The translations under genes were made by a program, and so were the position numbers. A DNA stretch of 33,275 nucleotides from Bremia lactucae (Eukaryota; Oomycota; Peronosporomycetes; Peronosporales; Peronosporaceae): positions 4,069,442-4,102,716 of the forward strand of contig NC_090621.1 in assembly GCF_004359215.1 (NCBI RefSeq). Reading direction: 5' to 3'. Of the stretch, positions 9,590-19,540 are shown piece by piece. Numbering within the stretch: position 1 is the first letter of the stretch; each line of letters starts with the position of its first letter. The notes under the pieces are model-generated. The model was not told where the DNA came from and made no database searches. It saw only the letters and a program-made list of their open reading frames with translations.

Positions 9590-10389
9590 CCACTAACGCA
9601 AATCCTTTTGGTTTTTGGGAACCGGCCAATCTACTATGTCTTTTAATTTAGCGGAATCCGCTCTAAGACCTCGCTTTCCAATGAAGCATCCTAAAAAAGG
9701 AATTTCGTCTGCGCCAAAAATGCATTTAGATGCATTGGCATACAATTTGTTTGTGCGCATGCACTAAAGCACTGCTCGCAAATGGTCTAAATGGTTTTCC
9801 ATACCCGACGGACCCTGCTCCTTACGACTATGGACAAAAATGTCATTGAAATAAGTCTGTGCATAACCTCAATGAGGGCGAAACAGTTGCGTCACTAAAC
9901 GATTAAATGTTGCCGGGGCGTTGCAAAGCCCTTGCGGCATAATCAGCCACTCCCATAACATTTCGCTTGGGGTGCTAACCGCTGTAAGTGGTCTATATCA
10001 CTAGCTCGCATGAGCAATTAATAGTAACCATCGACTAAGTCCAATGCACTGTACATTGTACATCCCACCATATTGTTTTGAAGAACATCCTTTCTAGGAA
10101 TGGGGGCTTGTGCTGGTATAGTGACAGCATTAAGCTTATTATAAGCATGTACAATGCGCCATTCACCATTTGGCTTTTTGACACAAAATGTCAGTGTCGA
10201 ATGAGAAATTTGCTCTCGTGCCATTCCAGCCTCGTGCTTAGCACGGAAGAAATCGTCAATGACGTCACACTGCTCCCTTGATAAAAACCATTGTCTTATG
10301 ACACAGTATTTGGTTCCCGGAACTAAGTCAATTTCATCACGATCACCTCTATTCGGGGGTAAATCAGATGGTAGATTATTACATACCAC
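9590..10389 (-). pseudogene. Element A pol copy 1: reverse transcriptase, catalytic YFDD changed to YFND
   Basis: The minus-strand frame 10389-10018 gives the RT start: PGTKYCVIRQW, EQCDVIDDFFRAKHEAGM, VKKPNGEWRIVHAYNKLNAV, ALDLVDGYYQ. Further on, in frames broken by stops, come CNAPATFNRLVTQLFRPH and the catalytic box at 9842-9853, which reads TAT TTC AAT GAC, that is Y-F-N-D. One of the two metal-binding Asp residues is therefore lost; copy 2 keeps Y-F-D-D. Then KCIFGADEIPFLGCFIGKRG and the thumb. It cannot be active. Confidence 0.9.
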
Positions 10390-10637
10390 ATCTTGGAATT
10401 CCTTAAATCAAGTAATAAATGGGATCCGTAGGATCTTTAATGACCGATGACCCATTTCGCGCACTAAGTGTAGCTTTTGTGTTATCCAGGACAGCTTCGT
10501 CTAGAAGTTACGATGAGTTTAACTCAACTATTGGTCGAATGACCACCATTTCAGATAAGTCGCCAGCCTTTAAGGCTCGACCGCACTCATCAATAGACAT
10601 TTCGTCTAGCTCTAAAATAGCATGTAACGAAGGGATT
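10390..10637 (-). pseudogene. Element A pol copy 1: protease-RT linker
   Basis: Aligns with 14390-14620 of copy 2 (matching 'gggatccgtaggatcttta' and 'gaccaccatttcagataagtc'). No domain is recognised. It ends at the assembly gap. Confidence 0.7.
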
Positions 10638-10737
10638 NNNNNNNNNNNNNNNNNNNNNNNNNNNNNNNNNNNNNNNNNNNNNNNNNNNNNNNNNNNNNNN
10701 NNNNNNNNNNNNNNNNNNNNNNNNNNNNNNNNNNNNN
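10638..10737. other. Assembly gap of 100 N
   Basis: Exactly 100 N, which usually marks a gap of unknown size. Left of it is pol copy 1; right of it is the plus-strand ORF part b. Confidence 0.99.
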
Positions 10738-11289
10738 AAGCGTCTCAACAAGATAGCGGGTCATAGCTTGACCATCTCGATCTCTGGTGACCCGGTGAGG
10801 ACGCCGGAGAAGATCGTTGCCCGCGACGCTCTTCATGAGCAATACCTTACGCCAAAGATAATGACGCGAAGCCAGTATCTGACGCGTTTACGTGATCAAG
10901 CTCGTGGGGCTTCTGCGACCTCCACGAGGGAAATTCCGATCGTTTTGTTTCCATATAAAACAAGAGCTGAAAACGAAGTCTTATTTGAGAAATGGGTTCA
11001 CCGGGCCCGCAAACTCCGTAATATCTGGAATATTAGAGAGTCTGCGGATAGAGGTGATGTTCGTTTGGAACGGAAGCTTCGCTTTGACTTTGCTAAGCTT
11101 AAGGCCAAAGGCCATTTACGTTCGGCATTTATGCCACAAGACGAAGAAAGGCCTAGCCGATATTTCAGGGCTTCAGGTGACCGTACAACCATGGATCGAA
11201 GCCGCACTGAGGCTATAGATCCACCTAATCCCACGTTTAGTGGTGGAAAGCGTCGTTTGATGCGAGTTGACCCTGAGCTTGGCGCTTAA
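10738..11289 (+). CDS. Plus-strand ORF part b, antisense to element A, unknown protein
   Basis: I do not recognise this protein. The frame is open from the gap edge (KRLNKIAGHSL) to a stop at 11289, about 183 codons with no stop, which is unusual in this decayed window. It is basic and helical: ARDALHEQYLTPKIMTRSQY, LRDQARGASA, a W/R-rich block WVHRARKLRNIWNIRESADR, then LERKLRFDFAKLKAKGHL. It ends GGKRRLMRVDPELGA. There is no signal peptide or membrane segment in what is seen. Its 3' end overlaps the last part of the chromodomain coding sequence on the other strand by a few tens of bases. The start is hidden by the gap. Part a at 6959 may be its N-terminal half. Confidence 0.5.
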   Translation, partial: KRLNKIAGHSLTISISGDPVRTPEKIVARDALHEQYLTPKIMTRSQYLTRLRDQARGASATSTREIPIVLFPYKTRAENEVLFEKWVHRARKLRNIWNIRESADRGDVRLERKLRFDFAKLKAKGHLRSAFMPQDEERPSRYFRASGDRTTMDRSRTEAIDPPNPTFSGGKRRLMRVDPELGA

Positions 11290-11493
11290 AAACGTCACGG
11301 CCAACGGGCAATCTTCCCGAAAAGTTACCTCGAACTCCCAAGAGTTTTCAGAAGAGGGATACCCTAGCCACTTCAACAGATACTGGTATTGTCCATCACG
11401 ACGACGTCGCTTTAAAAGTTCCTCCACATATAATTGGAGGTTTCCTTGCGCATCAAGCAGCGCGGGAGGGGGCCAAAATTTCGGCGGAAGCAT
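11240..11493 (-). pseudogene. Element A pol copy 2: chromodomain
   Basis: The frame 11493-11173 reads MLPPKFWPPPALLDAQGNLQ, YVEELLKRRRRDG, YQYLLKWLGYPSSENSWEFE, then VTFREDCPLAV. This is the classical chromodomain order (V-E-x-L, W-x-G-Y, N-S-W-E) at the pol C-terminus. Sequence past ~11240 is probably beyond the original pol end. In copy 1 the same domain is cut right after ENSWE. Confidence 0.85.
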
Positions 11494-11973
11494 TTAGTGC
11501 TTTACGGCACGAGGTGCAACTTCTTCGTGAGGTCCTTGCTCAGGTTGAGAGCTCTTTTGAGGCGGTTCGGGGCCGTATTCCGACGCTGGAGCGTCAGCAG
11601 CCTCGTTTAGAGGGCCAGCTGGATATCCTGGTGAGAATGCAGCAATCTGCGGCGCTTGGGCCTGTCTCGGCGCAAGCGTCTTCAAGTCCACGTGGGAAGG
11701 GTCCCGATATGGCTTAAGCAAGCCTACGTAAATCACTGGGTGTGTACGCAGCTTGCTAAAAAGGTTTAGAATATAAGCTAGGCCCTTCTTCGCCACGACC
11801 GTAAATGGTCCAATAAAGCGCGGGCGCAATTTGGTATAGAAGACCGCGGAAACCAAGTTGGTAGGAAGGTTCTTAGCGTTTAGTAAAACTCGGTCTCCGA
11901 CCATATAAGAATTAATACAGCTTCTGTCTTTGACATCTGCTTGTTCTTTTTCTTTGTCTTGGCTATCAGCCAT
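11494..11973 (-). pseudogene. Element A pol copy 2: integrase C-terminal module and linker
   Basis: This 159-aa frame has VGDRVLLNAKNLPTN, LRPRFIGPFTVVAKKG, LRTHPVIYVGLLKPYRDPSH and the Pro/Ala/Ser linker ending PRAVKH. A stop separates it from the chromodomain frame at 11493. Differences from copy 1 are scattered single bases. The plus-strand frame at 11514-11717 is a shadow. Confidence 0.85.
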
Positions 11974-12190
11974 CGTATCCCTTACGTGTCTGAAGACACA
12001 AAATCTCGTCGCGAGAAACTCGCTTACTTGTTTCCGAACGGTAACAGGGCTGATATCAGCAAGTCTATCGGCTAATTTTTTTCCCCCACCAAGCCCTAAA
12101 CCACGCAGTGGTTTCGTTAATGGAACGCGTGGGTGGGTAAGACTGTTTACAAAGAACGGAGTATAGCCTGTAGAGGCATGAACGCGTTTT

Positions 12191-12800
12191 CTACAGCAAA
12201 CTCCACCACTGGGAGCATTGAGCTACAGCGCTTTGGTGTCTGAGGACACACGCTGCGTTAAACGTCTTCAATGACGCGACTGACACGTTCAGTTTGACAA
12301 ACGGTCTGCGGATGGTCCGCAGTGGACATATCCAATCTGGTGCCAAGCACTCGGAAAATTGATTTCCAGAATTTACCCGTGAAACAAGGGTCCCGATCAG
12401 AGACAATTGCCACTGGCAAACCATGTTGTCGAAGCACGCGATCAATAAACAGCTTAGCTGTACCCTCTCCATCAATGAAATCCGGTACGGCCGCTAAGTG
12501 AGCCATTCTGCTCAATCGGTCAACAAAGACCACTATACCAGAGTTACCGGATGAATCTTTTGGTAGACCGAAAAAAAATCCATACTAATGATCTCCCAGC
12601 AACGTATGGGGACGGGACGACTCGCCAGTGGTGAAGCAGCATGTGCCGAGGGCTTAACCCATTGGCAAGTTTCGCATGTGCGAACATATGTGCTGACCAT
12701 TTATAAAGTTTGGGCAACCAATAACTCTGGCTTATAGAGCCGTAGGCTTTTCTCTACCGGTTATGACCACCAAGGACAGTATCGTATGCTTCAAAGAGGA
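12191..12800 (-). pseudogene. Element A pol copy 2: integrase core
   Basis: The frame 12533-12258 shows FVDRLSRMAHLAAVPDFIDG, AIVSDRDPCFTGKFWKS and QTERVSRVIEDV. The zinc-binding part (12600-12720) and the first catalytic Asp block lie in shifted frames because of small deletions near 12574 and 12697 relative to copy 1. The end (12191-12258) continues in another frame. Copy 1 is the better preserved integrase of the two. Confidence 0.85.
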
Positions 12801-12890
12801 TTCGGTACAAATCCTCATCATGAGGAACAACGACACGCAGAGGCTCCGCGATATCTGTGCAATAAAGCAACAGGTTGTCATCGATAGAAA

Positions 12891-13457
12891 TCAATGTAAC
12901 CTTTCATGCAAACGTGCCGGCAATTGAATACCCGAATCCGAATTCTTTAAAGCTCGTAGCAGAGCTACACACTTTTCATCCTTGGCGTAAGCCGAACGGA
13001 TTAATCCAGGAATAGGCGACGAGATAGTCGTTAATTGAGAACGCTCATAATCCGGCCTGCGTGATAACGCATCGGCCAAAGCATTCTGCTTACCGGGCTT
13101 ATACTTCACCTCGAAGTTGTATTCCGCGAAAAAGGATGCCCATCGGGCCATTCTCTGTGAGAGATGGGGCGACCTAGTCACCGTGCGTAATGACGCGTAA
13201 TCTGTATATATCCCAAACGGCTTAGAGCCGAGCAGATGAACTCTGAATTTGACGAGAGCATACTTCATAGCAAGTAACTCTTTTTCATGAACTGGGTAGT
13301 TCTTTTCCGCATCTTTAACCTGTCTAGACTTGAACGCAATAACACGTTTATGCCCATCAACATCTGTTTGTAACAGAGCACTGCCAATGGTAAAATCTGG
13401 TGCGTCACAGACGACACTGAAAGGCCAATTTAGTTTGGAAGTGCCAGAATCGGGCAT
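12891..13457 (-). pseudogene. Element A pol copy 2: RNase H
   Basis: A 188-aa open frame: WPFSVVCDAPDFTIGSALLQ (Asp; P replaces S of copy 1), VHEKELLAMKYALVKFRVH (Glu), GIYTDYASLRTVTRSPHLSQ (Asp), then FAEYNFEVKYKPGKQNALAD and ALSRRPDY. This is the longest intact RNase H stretch in the window. Downstream on the minus strand it runs into the integrase zinc region through a break. Confidence 0.9.
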
Positions 13458-13573
13458 GGATAAACCTATTCTTCACTGCTCAAAAAACATTATTTTCGGT
13501 GCCAGTCCAACACCATTCTGTATCATGTTTAAGGAGATTAGCTAATGGCCTAGCCATATCCGCGTAATTTTCG

Positions 13574-14379
13574 CTATATTTGTGTAAATAAATGATGACC
13601 AAACCACTTACGCAAATCCTTTTGGTTTTTTGGAACCGGCCAATCTACTATGTCTTTTACCTTAGCGGAATCCGCTCTAAGGCCTCGCTTTCCAATGAAG
13701 CATCCTAAAAAAGGAATTTCATCTGCGCCAAAAATGCATTTAGATGCATTGGCACACAATTTGTTTGTGCGCATGCACTCGAGCACTGCTCGAAAATGGT
13801 CTAAATGGTTTTTCATATCCGACAGACCCTGCTCCTTACGACTATGGACAAAATGTCATCGAAATAAGTTTGTGCATAACCTTGATGAGGGCGAAACAGT
13901 TGCGTCACTAAACGATTAAATGTTGCCGGGGCGTTGGAAGGCCCTTGTGGCATAACCAGCCACTCCCATAACATACCGCTTGGGGTGCTAATCGCTGTAA
14001 GTGGGATAACACTAGCTCCCATGAGCAATTGGTAGTTACCATCGACTAAGTCCAATGCACTGTACGTTGTACATCCCACCATATTGTTGTGAAGAACATC
14101 CTTTCTAGGAATGGGGGCTTGTGCTGGTATAGTGACAGCATTAAGCTTATTATAAGTATGTACAATGCGCCATTTACCATTTGGCTTTTTGGAGTTTGCT
14201 CTCTCGTACCATTCCAGCCTTGTGCTTAGCACGGAAGAAATCGTCAATGACGTCACACTGCTCCCTTGGTAAAGGCCATTGTCTTCTGACAAAGTATTTG
14301 GTTCGCGGAACCAAGTCAATTTCATGACGAACACCTCTATTCGGAGGTAAAACAGATGGTGGATTATTACATACCACAT
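13574..14379 (-). pseudogene. Element A pol copy 2: reverse transcriptase with YFDD
   Basis: Overlapping frames give PRTKYFVRRQW and EQCDVIDDFFRAKHKAGM, then KWRIVHTYNKLNAVTIPAQA, YSALDLVDGNYQLLM, WEWLVMPQGPSNAPATFNRL and the catalytic Y-F-D-D at 13855-13866. One base is missing just after it relative to copy 1 (frame shift). The frame 13816-13574 continues with KCIFGADEIPFLGCFIGKRG. Loss of a ~25-base segment near 14196 relative to copy 1 breaks the N-terminal part. Confidence 0.9.
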
Positions 14380-15150
14380 CTTGGAATTCCTAAATCAAGT
14401 AATAAATGGGATCCGTAGGATCTTTAAGGACCGATGACCCATTTCGCGCACTAAGTGCAGCTTTTGTGCCGTCCAGGACAGCTTCGTCTAGAAGTGTCGA
14501 TAAGTTTAACTCAACTGTTGGTCGAATGACCACCATTTCAGATAAGTCACCAGCCTTTTAAGGCTCGACCGCACTAATCAATAGACATTTCGTCTAGCTC
14601 TAAAGAGCATGTAACGAAGAAATTGCCGCAAGGCTAACCCTTTCCTCAATGTTACTGGTCATACCATTTACAAGCGTATGTAATTGCTCACTCGTATCAC
14701 TTTGTGAGGGTAGACACGCTTCGTGCCCATCCTGTCTTGGAGTGGAGACAATACGCTTCTTAGAGGCCGAGGCATTCGCGTCCCCGGGTTTTCCAGCCTG
14801 TATTGGTTCTATACAAGACATGGTTCTAATTTGACATCCGACAAGGAGTTAGGTAACTCAGCTTCCTTATCCAGCGAACGTTTACGTGTCGCTTCACGTG
14901 CATTAGGAGGGTTTGACCCAAAATGCCCTGGCAAACCGCCAATAGTGTCACTATTGACACTCAGTATGATGCCACCTCGGCCGACCATACTCGGCGGACT
15001 TAGACATGCCACTCCACGTATCTCAGGGATATTGCACCCTTGATAATTCGGCCTTAGGCCAACAATGCTTTCAGCACTTAGTGAATCGTTATTGCAACGA
15101 GTGTCACTCGACGGAGTACGTGCCGTTCCACTTATTCTGCTGAGACGTGC
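14380..15150 (-). pseudogene. Element A protease-RT linker
   Basis: Aligns with copy 1 up to about 14620, then is present only here because copy 1 is cut by the gap. Small open frames (e.g. 14821-14600) do not match a domain I know. Low-complexity Ser/Ala/Lys-rich sequence fits a pol linker. Confidence 0.5.
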
Positions 15151-15156
15151 TCAGAA

Positions 15157-15545
15157 TTATTTTTGTAGCATTATAGCAAAGGTGAGTTCATAAATCTCCA
15201 ATAGTTTGCTAGGAACATTGCGCGTGGCGCCTAAGGTCTTAGACCTCCAATCGATCCATGACTCATGGTGTTCTAACCAGGCCATACCAAGAATGAGACC
15301 ATATCTCGAATCCAAATTAAGGACGAGACAGCGTTTCATACTGTCAAAGTCCAGAAACCTTATGCCTAAGTTCAATGGACCTTAAGAACAGTGACACGAG
15401 TCCCAGTCGCTAAACGAACTTTGATTGTATCACCTTCATGCGCTTTAAGCGCCTCAATGTATTGTCGACTTCCTTCAAGGAAAAGGCGTCGAGCATAATT
15501 GCAAGACGCTCCTGAGTCAATTATAACTCTAACTTAAAAAGGAGA
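15157..15545 (-). pseudogene. Element A retropepsin-like protease
   Basis: In two frames the minus strand gives VIIDSGASCNYARRLFLEGS (catalytic D-S-G-A), HEGDTIKVRLATGTRVTVLK, then after a frame change LGIRFLDFDSMKRCLVLNLD and YGLILGMAWLEHHESWIDWR. The second half is the typical end of Gypsy proteases in this window (ILGM/L-W-L ... I-D-W). The catalytic motif is intact; the frameshift near 15380 is what breaks it. Confidence 0.8.
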
Positions 15546-16147
15546 AAAGGAAAAATTGACCACGGCTTATCAAAGCCCTCTACAGTCGCTTGAGCGACTA
15601 GCAAGCCAGGCTTGTACTCTCGCCCCGTGCCATTGAGCACCGAGATAATTGGGGCTAGTTTCTGTTTATTCTCACCTCCATGAGGTTCAACAGAACCTAA
15701 ATCTCCCCCAGTGGAGCGTCCCGCACCTACTGGGTATCGACGTTTCCTCGCACCGTACCAGATCTCTGGTATAGGTTGGAGTGGGACTTTTTCGAGCTTT
15801 ACGCGAATTTCGAAGAGGGCAGGCAGGACGTAAATGTTTCGTGCTTCCGCACATATAACATCTACGGATGATTTTATGCTGTTCCACAGCTTATAGAGCC
15901 TCTTTTCCTTTCTCAACGAGGCTTAAAACCATAGGTTCCGCTCTATTAGACGGAGCCTATGGATTGCTAAGTGGTCCTGTACCTGACCGATCAGGGAGGC
16001 TTCGTACCGCACGAAGTATTCAAGCCTTGCATGCAGGACCTCTGGTCCCTGGAAGAAAATAAATTTCACGTGCTCAAGCCCGAATAAGGTTTTGAGCTTG
16101 TCAAAAGCGGCGCGTTGCGCTTCTGACAATTCTGGTACCTCTTTCAT
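15546..16147 (-). pseudogene. gag: Element A gag, shortened, with zinc knuckle
   Basis: A start frame 16147-15923 (MKEVPELSEAQRAAFDKLKT) ends at a stop; the rest is in frames 15916-15521 and 15887-15687. The latter holds a CCHC knuckle, CYMCGSTKHLRPAC, at 15819-15860. Only ~200 codons lie between the primer site and the protease, much shorter than a usual Gypsy gag of ~300-400, so most of the capsid domain is probably deleted. It lies directly after the 5' LTR and PBS. Confidence 0.65.
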
Positions 16148-16188
16148 TTTCGTGAGAAATTAGTCTTGTAAAGACTCAGGCGTAGATT

Positions 16189-16207
16189 GACTACGAGTGC
16201 TACCAAG
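16189..16207 (-). other. tRNA primer-binding site of element A
   Basis: The minus strand after the LTR end reads CTTGGTAGCACTCGTAGTC. The core TGGTAGCAC is shared with elements C, B and D. Confidence 0.65.
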
Positions 16208-16694
16208 TGTAGCGGAGCTACCTCGCTCCTAAAGTCAGAAGAAGACTTTCAGACTCAGAAAGTCACTTAGTTCTATTGAGCTAATGGATTTAACAACTCA
16301 GGGAGTCGTACAAACTATTAAAGCTTAAGGAATCCTAGTTCAAGTGATTCAGGGGTTTGTAGAACCAAGTGGCTACTAGTGCCCAAGAGGATATACCTTA
16401 GAAAGGCTTCTATCTATTACAGATAAATGCACAAGCCTTAGAAAGGCACTTAACGCTTTAAAATCAAAAGCGGAACTGCACTTTATTTAATTATTCAAAT
16501 CTAAAAACCCTACCCTATCTAATGAAAAATAGATTTTGGCCACCAGATTTATATCTGGCGGCAAAAGCATTTGTTACCCATAATAAATGGGATTTAAGTA
16601 ACTAACTATTTAAAAATTAGATAATTAGGGTATTTTACCCATAAAGTAAATGTACCACAACAACGGTTCTCCAACCGATGTGTGCCCCAATGTA
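16208..16694 (-). repeat. LTR of Gypsy A (5' LTR in element orientation)
   Basis: Partner of 6362-6848, 487 bp, same orientation. Ends TGTAGCGGAGC ... CCCCAATGTA on the plus strand. Outside it lies Copia sequence with no target duplication matching the other side. Confidence 0.9.
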
Positions 16695-17760
16695 CTCGGA
16701 CGCTGAGTTGTAATGGCGCCGGTCAGTCATTCTGTCACTTTTTCTTATGAGCTTTCTGGTGCAGGCCTGGGTTTTATCGTTGGTTCTTGAAACCCTTCCT
16801 CGCTCACGTCGTCATCACCTTCACCGTCGCTTATAATGTCGATCATATCTGATGCAGTGTCGTCTTGTCGCTTCTCAATTGCTCGCTCGACAAATATTAC
16901 GCTACCCGAAATTACCATTGTTTCTGCGCTAATGTCCAGCAGTCGGTAGGCCTGAAGCTGCTAGGCGTTGTCGAGGAATCGAAATCGAAACCCTGAGTCG
17001 TCGAGCTTTCCTTGCGTTGCCTTTGCTACGTGCGCATGGAATTAATACGGGGCTTGCGCTTGAATAAACGGGCTTGAGCTTGGAATAAATGCACTGAACA
17101 AAACGTTGCAGATGTTCACAGCGGTCATCATCACCTTACACCAGTAGATCTTGCTCATCTTGGCTTCACTCAGCATGCAGCGTGCCATTACGACCAGAGT
17201 GTGGTTCATCCGCTCCCCATGCCGTTATGATCTGGATCGTAGGGCACCGTGAATTCCTGCTTTATCATCATTTGTCGATAGACATTGTTCTATTTCCGCG
17301 TTTCGTTACTCTCCAGCATTATAACTGCGCAAAACCCTTAAATGAATGCCGCACTCGAGCTTGATGTCGCGGTAGTCCTTCGTAAACGCGTGTACTCCGC
17401 TTTTGTTGCGCGGCGGATAAATTGTGATGTAGCGACGACTTATCATCGTGATAAACGTCACGACGTAGCTATAGCCGGACTTGAAAGCCGATGATATTGG
17501 CCCCACACGTCCGAGCAAATGGTTTTGTCCTCACGTTAGCTTTACCTCTGAACAGACTCCATCTTGTCACTCTTGAACATTTTCGAACTTGTTTGGCTCT
17601 ATCAGAATTGTCTTACACATTGCCTGCATCCACGTACTCACCACTGATGCGGCCGTCCTTTACTAGCTTGTTTATGTCGAGAGAGACGCGTGCCCGAGTC
17701 GACGACGCCACAGTTCAGCATCGCGTTCAACTGCGTTGCATTCGGCGCTTGTTACAACAT
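16695..17760 (-). pseudogene. Ty1/Copia integrase region
   Basis: The minus strand from 17720 reads the GAG-pre-integrase signature (RRLGHASLS, VKDGRISGE), then GPISSAFKSGYSYVVTFI (first catalytic region), YPPRNKSGV, and around 17270-17100 FTVPYDPDHNGM, then RMNHTLVVMARCMLSEAKMS (catalytic Glu region of Copia integrase), MTAVNICN. At 17010-16920 come HVAKATQGKLDDSGFRFRFL and YRLLDISAETMVISGSVIF, the linker before Copia RT, and an acidic stretch SDGEGDDDVSEEG. RT itself is missing. Stops and frameshifts are frequent. It is cut by LTR A on one side and by LTR B on the other. Confidence 0.8.
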
Positions 17761-18003
17761 TCAGTATAATCAAATACTAAAACAAAATATGAAATAAAGT
17801 CTTATCTGTCTCTCTCTTTGTGCGCATCCAGCGCTGACTGGACCGCGGAGCAAGTAGATTTAATGGCTAATATCTACCAATGGTTAAGCTTTCCAAATAT
17901 TATTGTATAATAAAATATTCCCCAAATATTATCTACCTTTTCGATACTATATTTATGAACAACCTTTAAGTGTTAATTTCATGTAGCGATACACCCCGTT
18001 ACA
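17760..18003 (-). repeat. Truncated LTR of Gypsy family B
   Basis: The minus strand starts TGTAACGGGGTGTATCGCTACATG at 18003 (first 20 bases shared with 25089 and 32791) and follows them for ~245 bp, through the block with 'agagagagacagata'. The rest of the LTR (about half) is missing; Copia sequence begins at ~17760. Confidence 0.8.
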
Positions 18004-18017
18004 TCGCCCCCCCTTAA
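18004..18017 (-). promoter_or_regulatory. Polypurine tract beside LTR B fragment
   Basis: The minus strand reads TTTAAGGGGGGGCGA just before TGTAACGG, so the fragment is a 3' LTR of a minus-strand element lying to the right. Confidence 0.55.
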
Positions 18018-19005
18018 ACGACAATCAGTCTGACTGTCATTGGATAAATGGTCATTATAACACCACTTAATTGAACGCGATGTTGATAGGTCAGAACCAT
18101 CATTTTCAATCTTATTGCATGGGTTACGAGTCCATGCGGTCAGAGAGCAGTGCGGAGCCTTCGGCTGCGGTACATGCAGCCGCGGGCGACGCATTATTGT
18201 CTCTTGCGGCGGCATTTCGTCTACCGTAGTATCATCTTCTCCCGCAACACTAAATGTTGCGGGTGCACGTGGTGAGTCGCCACGTGAGTGTGACCCCTCT
18301 TTTGCAGTCGACTCTAAATGTGAGTCGGACAAAATGGTCGACTCGGGGAGAGCGGAACAGACGCCTGAACGTCGTTAGGCAACTGACTATGAGCCTTCGA
18401 ATGGGGGGCTCATTCGGATAGTCGTGCTAAAAGTTTTCGCTATAGCATTTTTGGTTCCAATGATAAGGATGATTTACCATAGCCAGCTGTCTCCCGTGCC
18501 GTCACTCTCGCTTATCCCTGTGGGTGGTGATAAAAGTCCTAGGGGTACCCATGTTTCAGTGGGTACCATTCACGGGAGGCAGACAATAAAACGTACCGTC
18601 TTGCCCCTGAGAAGAAGCCGTGCTTTTGCCCGAACAGCTTATTAATAGCTTGTCTGGAGAGACTACTCCTCACAATAAACATTCCTTGTTTATTACGATA
18701 AAGCTACATGGTCTTGATCCCAGTGCGAAGAACTTTTGCGCTGTGGAGGGTTTTTATCTTGATGCTTTTCTTAAGCATCGATGGTATAATGGCAACAACA
18801 AGCGAGATAAAAGTTTGTTGATGCAAGCCTGCAACGCGTTCATTCGCAATGTCAAAGACATTAAACGCGAAGCCTGTATTCAAAAACTAATCGCGATTTG
18901 CGTTAAGTTTGAGAATCGTACATAAATAAGTGCAAGATTTAAACTGCATCCGTTATCTCGTGACGCAGGACTTCCATGCCTCGCGTGGGGTGATCCCTGT
19001 CCGCG
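18018..19005. other. Unassigned, hairpin-rich stretch with a 101-codon open frame
   Basis: The plus strand is open from 18620 (GTG) to 18925, giving LFITIKLHGLDPSAKNF, HRWYNGNNKRDKSLLMQACN and RNVKDIKREACIQKLIAICV. I do not recognise it and no in-frame ATG starts it. Upstream frames (18081-18378) are Ser/Ala-rich and broken. The stretch has several perfect short stem-loops (18241-18263, 18266-18286, 18761-18779). It lies next to the 3' LTR of a minus-strand B element, so the open frame is opposite to that element, as in element A. Confidence 0.35.
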
Positions 19006-19540
19006 TTGTGCCGACAACACGAAATGAGTGAAAGAGGATGTTTATTCACTTTCTTCGCCCTGGGGGAGGCTCACATCTCTATCGAGATGCGCGATGCGAT
19101 TGACATTTTGCAATTGATTTACAAGCGCCATGGGCGCGTGTTTTTCGATAGACCTTCTGGTCCATCGGATGGGTCTCGTCATACTAATCGACAAGGCCCT
19201 CAACGTCAAGAACCAGCTCGGAACGAGGCTCTTAGCTGTTGTGCGAAGATGGATAACCGCGCCAGCGAACAAGATAACTCGTTCGCTGCCCCTTCACATC
19301 ACGGTGGTTACGATGCGTTCCACAAGAAGTCGTTGACCATCGAGGGAATCCACCAATGGTCCTGCCACTTGTTCATCAGATGGCCATCCGATTAACGGCT
19401 TGGAGTGTCCACAAGCGTGTGGATGTACTACGAGTGAGTGCGATGGTCTCACTTCTGGTATGATCATTAGTACGACTGCACAAGATTACAGTAAGATTAG
19501 TCATCACACTGTGGAGTTGTCCACTTTAATGTTGATTAAA
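19006..19540 (+). pseudogene. Gypsy remnant: unknown open frame joined to protease-RT spacer
   Basis: The frame 19006-19395 is open (129 codons) but unrecognised. From about 19340 another frame reads PATCSSDGHPINGLECPQAC and TTSECDGLTSG, which is homologous to the spacer after the protease of the minus-strand element D (PVSCISDGQQ..., TSECDGLNYG at 30170-30260). So this is a plus-strand copy of the same broad Gypsy group. RT, RNase H and the integrase core are absent downstream. Confidence 0.5.

Larger units (their letters stand above)
6362..16694 (-). mobile_element. Ty3/Gypsy element A, LTR-bounded, with duplicated pol
   Basis: Bounded by two 487-bp LTRs in the same orientation. On the minus strand the order is: LTR, PBS, short gag, protease, RT, RNase H, integrase, chromodomain, then (across a 100-N gap) a second RT to chromodomain block, and the LTR. 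A plus-strand ORF appears in two pieces, one after each chromodomain. Length ~10.3 kb is long for a Gypsy element because of the repeated ~3.3 kb pol. Flanks differ (LINE on the left, Copia on the right) with no target duplication. The gap means part of this order could be a scaffolding product. Confidence 0.8.

Noticed and set aside
10419..10842. Open frames running through the N block on both strands
   Set aside because: N bases cannot contain stops, so the frames are artefacts of the gap.
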